From NCBI RefSeq assembly GCF_009690625.1, contig NZ_CP033878.1, positions 62,001 through 126,000 of the forward strand: 64,000 nt of DNA, in the 5' to 3' direction. The notes under the pieces are model-generated. The model searched no databases, had not been told where the DNA came from, and saw nothing but the letters and a program-made list of their open reading frames with translations. The position numbers and the translations under genes are program-made. This DNA is from Halorhabdus sp. CBA1104. GTDB lineage: Archaea; Halobacteriota; Halobacteria; Halobacteriales; Haloarculaceae. Within the stretch, counting starts at the first letter, position 1, and every line of letters begins with the position of its first letter. Positions 55,320 to 63,374 of this stretch are shown here, piece after piece.

Positions 55320-55427
55320 CCCACAGGACGCCCCACTCGGTCGGTGTGGTGGGCTGTCTCCGATGGCAATCGAGTAGACCGGACTGCTCCCCTCATATTT
55401 TGCCGGTTATGGAAATACAGTTTACTC

Positions 55428-55445
55428 AAACATAAAAATATTTTC
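55428..55445 (+). promoter_or_regulatory. AT-rich promoter of cydAB
   Basis: ACATAAAAATATTTTCG at 55429-55445 is the strongest TATA-like stretch in this part of the window and lies about 70 bases before the cydA ATG. It would give a short leader rather than a leaderless transcript. The surrounding 190 bases otherwise hold no gene. Confidence 0.45.
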
Positions 55446-55513
55446 GCCAATTCTCATCGGGCGAGAGCATACCGCCAGCTTATCGGTTCGGTAGTTCGAA
55501 CGCGGCCCAACGG

Positions 55514-56983
55514 ATGGAATCAGCCACTAACGTACTCGATGTCGCGTTCGGGGCCGGGGCGGCACTCGACGGGACGGCGCTGTTCTTGCCGGCCGAGCTC
55601 GCCAGCCGCGTCCAGTTCGGCTGGACGATCAGCGTCCACATCCTCTTTGCCGCTCTCTCGATCGGACTTGCCCCGTTTATCGTCTATTTCACGTGGAAAG
55701 CAGTTCGGACCGACAGCGAGCGCTACGAACGGCTGCGCTCGTTCTGGCTGAAGGTCTTTGCCGTCGGGTTCGTCATGGGAACAGTCACCGGCATTCCGAT
55801 GAGTTTCCAGTTCGGGACGAACTTCCCGCAGTTCTCGGCGGTCGCCGGCGAGTTGATCGGCGGCCCCTTGGCCTTCGAGGCGAAGATGGCATTTTTCCTC
55901 GAAGCTGTCTTCCTCGGTGTGTTGCTGTTTGGCCGCGAGCGGGTCAGCGACCGGCTGTACGTGCTTTCCTCGGCGCTTGTCGGCTTCGGAGCCTGGCTGT
56001 CGGGCTTTTGGATCCTGGTCGTCAACGCCTGGATGCAGACGCCAAAGGGCTACGAGATGATCACACGCAACGGGATGGAGGTCGCCCAGTTGACCGATCC
56101 GATCGCCGCGTTCCTCACGCCGCGGATGACCTGGATGTACGTCCACATGATCAACGCCTCGGTGATCGCCGTCGCGTTGCTGGTCGCCGGTGTCGCCGCG
56201 TACATCCTCTGGAAGAAACGCGACGCGAAAGCCTGGCAGACGGCACTGAAAATCGCTATTTTGATCTTGATCGTTGCCGCACCGCTGCAGGCCGTCCACG
56301 GTGATGCCTACGCCCGCCACGTCGAGGACACTCAGCCACAGAAGTTCGCTGCGATGGAGGGCCACTACGAAACCGGGACTGCCGATCTCCACCTCTTTGC
56401 TGTCCCGACTGACCTCTCTGCGCTGACCGATCCGCGGGCGGAGAACCTCTTTACGATCAGTCTCCCGCGAGTCGGCTCGTTCCTCGCCAGCGGGGGTGAT
56501 TTCGATGCGGAGGTGATCGGGCTCAACGAGTACGAGGATAACCCGCCCGTGGCGCTGGTATTCTGGTCGTTCCGGCTCATGGTCGGGCTCGGCTTCCTGT
56601 TTATCGGGCTGGCCTTCTGGGGTGGCTATCTGATCTACCGCGACCGGCTTGCCGACAGCAGCCGGTACCTGAAGGCGATGATACTCGCCTCGCCACTGGG
56701 CTATGCCGCCTTGCTCACTGGCTGGTACGTCACCGAAATCGGCCGCCAACCCTGGGTCATTCAAGACGTCCTCAAAACGAGCGAGGCCGTCTCCTCGACC
56801 TTGACTTCGACGGAAGCCACCGCGAGCCTGACCGCGTTCGTGGTGATCTATATCGGCCTGGTCCTGGCCGCGCTGTACACCCTCCGGTGGCTGATCGAGG
56901 GCGAGCTCACCGAACTGGGTGTTACAGAGTCGGCCACCGATCACTGGTACGGGCCGATCCCGGGGGTGACCAGCGATGATTGA
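55514..56983 (+). CDS. cydA: Cytochrome bd ubiquinol oxidase subunit I
   Basis: Haem-carrying subunit of the terminal oxidase, 489 residues, nine helices. A haem ligand His42 is in TISVHILFAALS, acidic residues line the proton path in LAFEAKMAFFLEAVFLG, another haem His is in MYVHMINASV, and the conserved GRQPW is in TEIGRQPWVIQ. It reduces oxygen with quinol at low oxygen levels. It overlaps cydB by 8 bases. Confidence 0.95.
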   Translation: MESATNVLDVAFGAGAALDGTALFLPAELASRVQFGWTISVHILFAALSIGLAPFIVYFTWKAVRTDSERYERLRSFWLKVFAVGFVMGTVTGIPMSFQFGTNFPQFSAVAGELIGGPLAFEAKMAFFLEAVFLGVLLFGRERVSDRLYVLSSALVGFGAWLSGFWILVVNAWMQTPKGYEMITRNGMEVAQLTDPIAAFLTPRMTWMYVHMINASVIAVALLVAGVAAYILWKKRDAKAWQTALKIAILILIVAAPLQAVHGDAYARHVEDTQPQKFAAMEGHYETGTADLHLFAVPTDLSALTDPRAENLFTISLPRVGSFLASGGDFDAEVIGLNEYEDNPPVALVFWSFRLMVGLGFLFIGLAFWGGYLIYRDRLADSSRYLKAMILASPLGYAALLTGWYVTEIGRQPWVIQDVLKTSEAVSSTLTSTEATASLTAFVVIYIGLVLAALYTLRWLIEGELTELGVTESATDHWYGPIPGVTSDD

Positions 56984-57992
56984 GCCCCTGTTCATCCCGG
57001 TCGAGACGTATCTCGTCCCGTCCCTGCCGGACGTCTGGTTCGGGGTCGTGATGTTCGCCCTGGCGATGTACATCGTCTTAGACGGGTTCGACTTCGGGAT
57101 CGGGATGCTGTATGCGACCCGCGACAACGATCACGAGCGCGAGACCCTCCTGGCGGCGTTCGGGCCGATCTGGGACGCCAACGAGGTGTGGCTGATCGCG
57201 TTCGGCACGATGACACTCGCTGCCTTTCCGGACGTCTACTCGCGGCTACTGGCCGACAACTACCTGATCGCCCTCGGGTTCGTCCTGGCGTTGTTGTTCC
57301 GCGGTATCGGCCCGGAGCTTCGCGAACAGCGCGAAGACGAGCACTGGCAACGGGCCTGTGATTACTCCTTCGTCGGCGGGAGTGTCCTCGCGCCGTTCCT
57401 GTTTGGCGTCCTGGCCGGCTCGTGGGTGTTCAGCGTGGGTGCGCTCTCGCTGCCTGCGATTCTGACTGGCGTTGGTCTGGTCGCCGTCTCGGCGGTCACC
57501 GGCGCGGCGTTCCTGGCGGCAAAGACTGGGCCGGCCCTCGCCGGAGAGATGCGCGATCTCGGCGTCGTCGCCACGCTTGCGTACCTCGGTGGCGTGGTCG
57601 TCTTGCTCGCGGTCGTCGTCTGGACCGACGCCGGCGAGGCCGCCGGAACGATCCTCTCGGCTCCTGGGATCGCTATCGTCGGCCTCTCGGTGGTCGCAGG
57701 CCTCAGTGGGATCGTCCTCGCACTCCGCGATCGGTACCGGGCGTGGCTCGCGACCGCGCTCGCCTTGCCCACGCTGTTGAGCGCGCTCGTCGCTCTCCTG
57801 TTGTATCCGACGATCTATCCCGCAACGGCGACAGGGTTGGAGCTGACCGTGAGCGACGCGGTGGTCTCACCGCTCGCGCTGAACCTCACGACCGTCCTCG
57901 GGTTCCCGGTGCTGGTGGTCGTGTTGTGGTACTTCAAATTCCTCTATGGCGTCTTCAGTGGGCCGATCGAAACTGAGGGATACGGCGCCTAA
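56976..57992 (+). CDS. cydB: Cytochrome bd ubiquinol oxidase subunit II
   Basis: Second oxidase subunit of 338 residues, eight to nine helices. The family motifs LDGFDFGIGMLYATR and GPIWDANEVWLIAFG are present near residues 29 and 60. It is co-translated with cydA through the overlap. No cydCD assembly genes are in the window. Confidence 0.94.
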   Translation: MIEPLFIPVETYLVPSLPDVWFGVVMFALAMYIVLDGFDFGIGMLYATRDNDHERETLLAAFGPIWDANEVWLIAFGTMTLAAFPDVYSRLLADNYLIALGFVLALLFRGIGPELREQREDEHWQRACDYSFVGGSVLAPFLFGVLAGSWVFSVGALSLPAILTGVGLVAVSAVTGAAFLAAKTGPALAGEMRDLGVVATLAYLGGVVVLLAVVVWTDAGEAAGTILSAPGIAIVGLSVVAGLSGIVLALRDRYRAWLATALALPTLLSALVALLLYPTIYPATATGLELTVSDAVVSPLALNLTTVLGFPVLVVVLWYFKFLYGVFSGPIETEGYGA

Positions 57993-58063
57993 GTCGGCGT
58001 CTTCGGTCTCGGCCCCGTCATCGCTTCGACGCGCTTAGGGGCCAGTGGTGTGTTCTCCCGAGC

Positions 58064-58357
58064 ATGACTGACGAGAAAGCGATTCTCGACGAACTGTTCG
58101 CGGTAATCGAGGACCGCAAGGAGACGCTGCCCGAGGACTCCTACACGGCCGATCTGTTCTCCCACGAGAAAGGCGAGAACGCCGTTCTGGAGAAGCTGGG
58201 CGAGGAGTCGACCGAGTTGCTACTCGCGGCCAAAGACGACGACCGGGAAGAAATTGCCCACGAGAGTGCCGATATCGTCTATCACCTGCTCGTTTTGCTG
58301 GCGATGAAAGACATGGATCTGGCGGATCTGCGGGCGGAATTGCGGGAACGTCGCTAA
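58064..58357 (+). CDS. hisE: Phosphoribosyl-ATP diphosphatase (HisE)
   Basis: Second step of histidine biosynthesis, hydrolysis of phosphoribosyl-ATP, 97 residues. The MazG-like Glu-rich helices are LEKLGEESTELLLAAKDDD and EEIAHESADIVYHLLVLLAMK, which hold the metal. It ends MDLADLRAELRERR. No other his genes are nearby. Its 3' end is repeated in the following non-coding stretch. Confidence 0.92.
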   Translation: MTDEKAILDELFAVIEDRKETLPEDSYTADLFSHEKGENAVLEKLGEESTELLLAAKDDDREEIAHESADIVYHLLVLLAMKDMDLADLRAELRERR

Positions 58358-58521
58358 TCTCCAGCGTGGAGCCGGCGTTTCACTCGACCGAGTGAAGCGA
58401 GGTCGAAGGAGTTTTGGCCCAGCTTTTGCGACGAGCGGGTCGCTTGCGACCCCGAGGACTAAAAGGTGGAAGCGATATGGATTTGAGCGATTTGCGAGCG
58501 GAATTGCGCGAGCGGCGGTGA
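58358..58521 (+). repeat. Diverged copy of the hisE 3' end plus two hairpins
   Basis: Bases 58474-58521 encode DMDLSDLRAELRERR and a stop, nearly the last 15 residues of hisE (58310-58357), with many synonymous changes. Between the two copies lie two short hairpins (CACTCG-AC-CGAGTG at 58381-58394; GGGTCGC-TT-GCGACCC near 58437-58452). The pattern looks like a leftover tail from a recombined homologous hisE. No start or complete gene is present in the second copy. Confidence 0.7.
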
Positions 58522-58585
58522 CGCCCCAGATGACGCGCATAGCATCTTACCAACATTCTTTGAGCATCAGGTCTTCACTGCCCCC

Positions 58586-60088
58586 GTGAAGCAGAGTAGA
58601 CGGAACCTTTTACGAGCAATCGGGTTTGCGGTCGTCGGTGGAATCGCCGGGTGCAATACTGCGGGTTCGTCAGACGACACGCTGACTGGGACGCCCGACG
58701 AGACGGTGAGTAGCGACCGGGGCACGTCCACACCGTCGGCGACGCTTACCCCAACGCCGTCAGACACATCGACGCAGTCGGCGAATCCCTCCCCAGAGCC
58801 TACCGACAGGTCGACGAAGACCGAGACAACCGCCACACCCACTCCGACATCGACTCCCGTTCCTGAACCGTCGGGGAACACGAAACTGTTGCCCGACAGC
58901 ATCGGGGAGAACGACCGGATGGGCAACGACGTGGCCCTGTCCCGCGACGGGACGACGGCCATCGTCGGCGCGGTGGGGGACGTGACGACGAACGAAGACA
59001 ACGGTCAGGCCTTCATCTTCGAGTGGAACGGAAGCGGATGGACCCAAGCCAGGAGCGTCAGCCCGGACGAGCAGGACACGCCGGGACTGCTGGGCAACGC
59101 CGTGGCGCTGTCGGCCGATGGGTTGACGGCGCTGGTCGGCGTGCCGGCGGGTGCGAGAGGGGGGACCGCTCCCATCGGGACGGTATACGTTCTCTCCGCC
59201 GAGGGTGGCGAGTGGACCCGCGAGGCCAGACTGACCTCGGCCGAAGAACGGCCGGGCGAGCGATTCGGCCTCTCGGCGGCGCTGTCGGCCGACGGCACAA
59301 CAGCACTCGTCGGCGCAAATCAGTTTTCCCAGGAGAACCCGAACGAGTACCTCGACGGATCTGCTCACGTTCTCGAACGGGTCGACGGAACCTGGGAACA
59401 TCGGACGCGACTCACCGCCGAGGACAGCGAGGACGCCCACGGCTTCGGGCTGCGGGCGGCGCTGTCCGCGGACGGCACCACGGCTCTGCTGGGAGCCAGC
59501 AAGGAATCAAACGAGAACGGCGAGGAGGCCGGCGCTGCCTACGTCTTTTCCGGCGAGGGGAGCGACTGGGGCCAGCAGGACAAACTCGTTCCCGAGGGCG
59601 GCGAGGAGTACAACGAGTTTGGAAGTACGGTGTCGCTGTCCGGCGACGGCACGACAGCGATGGTCGGGGATCAGCTGGACAACACCGCCACCGGCGACTC
59701 CTCCGGGTCGGTGTCGGTCTTCGCGGCTGACGGCGGGGCGTGGACACAGCAGGCCACCGTCGTGCCCGACACCATCGAGGGCAACGAGCGGTTCGGCGAC
59801 GCCGTCGCCCTCACCGACGACGGGACACGGGCACTCGTGGGGAGCGGCGGCGGTGGGAGTCTCGGAGACATCGATGTCGGGTCCGTCCATCTGCTCGAAG
59901 CCGACGGGGACGCCTGGACACAGCGCGAACAGTATACGCAGTTTCCCAACCGAACGGTCAACGACAGCTTCGGGGCTCGCGTCGACATCTCGGCGGACGG
60001 AACTGTCGGTCTCGTCGGCGCGACGCGGGACGGCGAGCAAGGACTGACCTCCGGCGCAGCGTGGGTCTTAGACTTGCCCGACGACTGA
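58586..60088 (+). CDS. Secreted Tat lipoprotein with a seven-bladed beta-propeller
   Basis: A 500-residue exported protein, GTG start. A Tat motif (SRRNLLRAIG) and lipobox (GIAGC) precede a Thr/Pro/Ser-rich linker to about residue 95. The rest holds seven tandem FG-GAP-like blades of ~55 residues, each with a core such as FGLSAALSADGTTALVGA and a following YVF strand. This arrangement suggests a surface-bound propeller, for adhesion or ligand binding; no catalytic site is seen. It follows the hisE repeat region. Confidence 0.85.
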   Translation: MKQSRRNLLRAIGFAVVGGIAGCNTAGSSDDTLTGTPDETVSSDRGTSTPSATLTPTPSDTSTQSANPSPEPTDRSTKTETTATPTPTSTPVPEPSGNTKLLPDSIGENDRMGNDVALSRDGTTAIVGAVGDVTTNEDNGQAFIFEWNGSGWTQARSVSPDEQDTPGLLGNAVALSADGLTALVGVPAGARGGTAPIGTVYVLSAEGGEWTREARLTSAEERPGERFGLSAALSADGTTALVGANQFSQENPNEYLDGSAHVLERVDGTWEHRTRLTAEDSEDAHGFGLRAALSADGTTALLGASKESNENGEEAGAAYVFSGEGSDWGQQDKLVPEGGEEYNEFGSTVSLSGDGTTAMVGDQLDNTATGDSSGSVSVFAADGGAWTQQATVVPDTIEGNERFGDAVALTDDGTRALVGSGGGGSLGDIDVGSVHLLEADGDAWTQREQYTQFPNRTVNDSFGARVDISADGTVGLVGATRDGEQGLTSGAAWVLDLPDD

Positions 60089-60168
60089 CTCTCTGCCCGC
60101 TGGTCGGCGACTCGCTCCAGCGGTGACTCGGCGACTTCTTCAAGGACCCACTCGCCGTGGCCCGTCGC

Positions 60169-60486
60169 TCACTCTTCGGCTGGCTCGAAACGATGGCGGA
60201 CGACTTCGCTGTCGGGGTTCCACTCGAACTCGTCGTGGACCCGCGCGAGGCGTTGCTTGTAGGCCGCTAAGTTCTCAGATCCCTCGCGCTGTGCGTCCTC
60301 GTCGGTCAGATCCCCGAGCGTCCGCTCGGCCACGTCGGTGACTTCGAACGTGGTGCCGTCGATATCGAAGGTGTCGCCCTCCGCGGCGTAGGCCTGCCCG
60401 CGGTGGATCTGGGTCACGTCGCCGTCCAGTACCTGCGCGGTAAGATGCCCGCCTGGAAGGATCTCGGTGGCGTCTCTGTGTGCCAT
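60169..60486 (-). CDS. ASCH/PUA-like domain protein
   Basis: A 105-residue cytosolic protein (MAHRDATEILPGGHLTAQVL...). The ASCH-like pattern is visible: HRGQAYAAEGDTFDIDG, FEVTDVAERTLGDLTDEDA, an RLARVHDEFEW segment and VVRHRFE. Such domains resemble RNA-binding PUA folds and may bind RNA or nucleotides. The start at 60486 follows a stretch of non-coding upstream frame. It is divergent from the GTPase gene at 60643. Confidence 0.8.
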   Translation of the reverse strand: MAHRDATEILPGGHLTAQVLDGDVTQIHRGQAYAAEGDTFDIDGTTFEVTDVAERTLGDLTDEDAQREGSENLAAYKQRLARVHDEFEWNPDSEVVRHRFEPAEE

Positions 60487-60642
60487 GTCCCCAGTTTGGG
60501 CCACAGCGACAAAAACGGCTGTCCCGAGCCATCGATCCCGGCGGGCACTGTCAGCTCCAGTGATATCCCAGTACAGCAGGCTTCCGGCCTGGACGAGCCC
60601 GTTTCGCGGTCCTTTTCCCGTCGCACGGTCTATGCGTGGACA

Positions 60643-61611
60643 ATGAGCCATCCTTTCGAAGCCCTGCCGACGACGCCCACGTCGGAGGAACTCATCGACA
60701 AAGCCTTCTCACGGGCCGCCCGGGCGGGCCGGGCCAAGCAAGGCCACGAGGCCCAGGAGTCGATGCTCCAGACCGCCTCGAACATCCTCTCGGACAACTT
60801 GGAGAACGTCGTCACGGCCTGGCCGGACTTCGACGAACTCGACCCGTTCTATCGGGAGCTGGCCGACGCCGAGAGCGACGTCGACGAGTTGCGCCAGCAC
60901 CTCTCGGAGGTCACGTGGGCCAGCCGGAAGACCGACGATATCCGCGACGAGTACCAATCCCGACTGCGCAACGCTGACACCGACGGCGCCCGCAAACTCC
61001 GCAAGCAGGCCTTTGCCCGCCTGGCGGACGTCACTCGCGAGGTGAGTGATGACCTCGCGGCGCTTGGGGAGGCCCGGAACGCGCTTCGGGTGTTCCCGGA
61101 CATCCGTCCCGACGAACCGGCGATCGTCGTCGCGGGCTATCCCAACGTCGGGAAGTCGTCGTTCGTCAACCGCGTGACGCGGGCGGACAACGAGATCGCC
61201 GCCTACCCGTTCACGACGACGCAGATCCACGTCGGGCACATCGAACGCGACCATATCCGGTATCAACTGGTAGACACCCCCGGACTGCTCGATCGCCGCC
61301 CGGAGGAGCGCAACGATATCGAGAACCAGGCGATCAGTGCCTTAGAGCACCTCGCCGACGCTGTGCTTGTCATGGTCGATGCCAGTGGTGAGTGTGGCTT
61401 CCCGATCGAGGTCCAACTCGACCTCCGAGACGATGTTGTCCAACGTTTCGAGGACGCTCCCGTCCTGACGGTTTGCAACAAGAGCGACCGAGCCCGTGAC
61501 GTCGCGGCCGATCACTACATGAGCGTCACCGAAAACGACAACGTCGATGGCGTCCTCGATGCAGCGATCGAGGCCGTCGGGTACGAGCCGGAACTGCCCT
61601 TCGAAGAGTAA
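60643..61611 (+). CDS. NOG1-like GTP-binding protein
   Basis: A 322-residue translational-type GTPase of the Obg/NOG1 group. An N-terminal helical domain (about 1-150) precedes G1 GYPNVGKS (165-172), G3 DTPG near 208 and G4 NKSD near 270. The G domain is complete and the C-terminal tail is short, unlike eukaryotic NOG1. A role in large ribosomal subunit assembly is likely from the family. Confidence 0.9.
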   Translation: MSHPFEALPTTPTSEELIDKAFSRAARAGRAKQGHEAQESMLQTASNILSDNLENVVTAWPDFDELDPFYRELADAESDVDELRQHLSEVTWASRKTDDIRDEYQSRLRNADTDGARKLRKQAFARLADVTREVSDDLAALGEARNALRVFPDIRPDEPAIVVAGYPNVGKSSFVNRVTRADNEIAAYPFTTTQIHVGHIERDHIRYQLVDTPGLLDRRPEERNDIENQAISALEHLADAVLVMVDASGECGFPIEVQLDLRDDVVQRFEDAPVLTVCNKSDRARDVAADHYMSVTENDNVDGVLDAAIEAVGYEPELPFEE

Positions 61612-61823
61612 GCGGCGACCTGGCTCCTTTCTTTCTGCTGTCAACTCACAGGCCACGATCAGCAGCGTGTGTCCTCACTCACTGTGAGAACGGGTGCGTC
61701 TCGGTATCCGGCAGCGTCTTTTGACCGAGCGAGATGGTCCTTGCGTTTCCGATGATCTGCCCGAGAACAATTGTCCGGTGGACCAGTCATAGAGTATCAT
61801 ATTGAGACAATAAAGTGTGATAT

Positions 61824-61853
61824 AGTATTACTGGATCATAGTTCCGTAATACT
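61824..61853. promoter_or_regulatory. NikR-like dyad operator (or hairpin terminator)
   Basis: AGTATTAC (61824-61831) and GTAATACT (61846-61853) are perfect reverse complements 14 bases apart. The core GTATTA-N16-TAATAC has the 28-bp length and the GTAT...ATAC ends of E. coli NikR sites (GTATGA-N16-TCATAC). It lies 28 bases upstream of the GNAT gene that leads into NikBC-like permeases, at the usual TATA position. A T run follows (61853-61858), so a terminator for the upstream gene is the alternative. The flanking DNA is strongly AT-rich. Confidence 0.5.
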
Positions 61854-61881
61854 TTTTTCCGGTCTGTTACAGCAATCGCAC

Positions 61882-62385
61882 ATGAGCCAGTCCCCGGTTC
61901 CCGACGACGAAGTGACGCCACTCACCGTCCGCTGCTTTCGATCCGCCGACGCCGATCGAGTCTGGCACGTCCACAAACGGACGATCCAGTCCTCACCGCT
62001 CCCGTTCGTTTCGAAGCCCTCTTTCGACGAGGATCTCCGGAACGTTCCGGAGCACTACTTCGAGACTGGCGGGACGTTCCTCGTCGGCTGTCTCGATGAC
62101 ACGGTGATCGCGACCGGCGGGATGCGACCCGAAGACGAGAATGCGATCGAACTGCGACGGTTGCGGGTGATGCCCGACCACCAGCAGCAGGGCTACGGGA
62201 CTGCATTGCTTGAGGAGTTGGAAGCGTTCGCCCGCCGGGAAGCGTTCGATCGCATCACCCTCCACACTGACGACGTGTTGACCGTCGCCCAATCGTTGTA
62301 CGAGGCCCACGGCTACGAGGAGACACATCGAGAGCCCCATCCGGTACTCGATGGGGAGGTTATCTTCTACGAAAAGCCGCTGTGA
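61882..62385 (+). CDS. GNAT family N-acetyltransferase at the head of the permease operon
   Basis: A 167-residue GNAT enzyme (MSQSPVPDDEVTPLTVRCFR...). The acetyl-CoA motif is VMPDHQQQGYGTALLEELE (about 97-115), followed by SLYEAHGYEETHREPHP. It is the first gene behind the dyad and is 20 bases upstream of the B-type permease gene, so co-transcription is likely. The link between this enzyme and metal transport is not established. Confidence 0.85.
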   Translation: MSQSPVPDDEVTPLTVRCFRSADADRVWHVHKRTIQSSPLPFVSKPSFDEDLRNVPEHYFETGGTFLVGCLDDTVIATGGMRPEDENAIELRRLRVMPDHQQQGYGTALLEELEAFARREAFDRITLHTDDVLTVAQSLYEAHGYEETHREPHPVLDGEVIFYEKPL

Positions 62386-62405
62386 CGGGGTCGACTGCGA
62401 AGACA

Positions 62406-63374
62406 ATGGTCGACAACGTGGATCTATCGGGCACTCTCTACGGTGGTCTCTCCCGGCTGTGGTCCGTCACAGTCGTCGCGTTCGGCGCGTCGCTGCTCAC
62501 CTACGGCCTGATCTATCTGACACCCGGCGATCCGGCCCATACGATTCTCGCCCAGCAGCTACGGCGTGAACCGACCGCCGCGGAAATGGCTGCCTTTCGC
62601 GCCGAGCAAGGACTGGACGAGTCGTTCGTCCAGCAGTACCTCTCCTGGCTCGTGAACGTGGCCCACGGTGACTTCGGGTCGTCGTATTACAGCAGCCAGT
62701 CCGTCCGAGAACTGCTGGCGTTGCACCTGCCAAACACGGCCGAGTTGGCCATCGCGGCGATCGTCGTTGCGGTCGTGATCGCGATTCCGCTTGGCATTCT
62801 CAGCGCAGTGCATTACGATACGTGGATCGATCATACCGCTCAAGTCGGGGCACTGCTGGGCGTCTCGATCCCCAATTTCTGGCTGGGGTATCTCCTGATT
62901 CTCGTCTTTTCGTTGGGGTTGGGACTGACACCTGTCTCGGGGTCGGGAACGGTTGGGCATCTGGTCTTGCCGGCGATCACGCTCGGCACTGCGATGGCCG
63001 GGATCATCACCCGGATCGTCCGCACGTCGGTCCTCGACGAACTGGGCAAAGACTACGTGGTCGTTGCACGCTCGAAGGGCGTCAGCGAGCGCCTCGTCGT
63101 CTACAAACACGCGCTTCGCAACGCGTTCATCCCGGTCGTGACGATCATCGGACTGCAGTTTGGCTTCGTGTTGAACGGGGCCGTCGTCGTCGAAGTCGTC
63201 TTTCAGCGGCCGGGTCTGGGAACGCTACTGGTCGATGCGGTCTTTGCCCGGAACTATCCCGTCGTCCAGGGCGTTGTCCTCGTTACAGCGGTCCTGTTCG
63301 TCCTCATCAACCAGCTGGTCGATCTGGCATACGTCGCCATCGACCCACAGATCGAGCGGGGTGTCCGGTCGTGA
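62406..63374 (+). CDS. NikB/DppB-type ABC transporter permease
   Basis: Permease of 322 residues with six helices, starting MVDNVDLSGTLYGGLSRLW. The EAA loop reads YVVVARSKGVSERLVVYKHALR, and the final helix FINQLVDLAYVAIDPQI-like ends the protein. The family includes dipeptide and nickel importers. A GTG start at 62382 would overlap the GNAT stop (GTGA). It is followed by the C permease with a GTGA overlap. Confidence 0.87.
   Translation: MVDNVDLSGTLYGGLSRLWSVTVVAFGASLLTYGLIYLTPGDPAHTILAQQLRREPTAAEMAAFRAEQGLDESFVQQYLSWLVNVAHGDFGSSYYSSQSVRELLALHLPNTAELAIAAIVVAVVIAIPLGILSAVHYDTWIDHTAQVGALLGVSIPNFWLGYLLILVFSLGLGLTPVSGSGTVGHLVLPAITLGTAMAGIITRIVRTSVLDELGKDYVVVARSKGVSERLVVYKHALRNAFIPVVTIIGLQFGFVLNGAVVVEVVFQRPGLGTLLVDAVFARNYPVVQGVVLVTAVLFVLINQLVDLAYVAIDPQIERGVRS

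Noticed and set aside
55520-57127. 535-codon open frame antisense to cydA
   Set aside because: cydA on the plus strand is complete with all haem ligands; the antisense reading shows no family and is a composition effect.
58392-58589. Small gene after hisE (65 codons)
   Set aside because: The frame lies across the repeated hisE tail and hairpins, and its translation is not the hisE frame; it looks like a by-product of the repeat.
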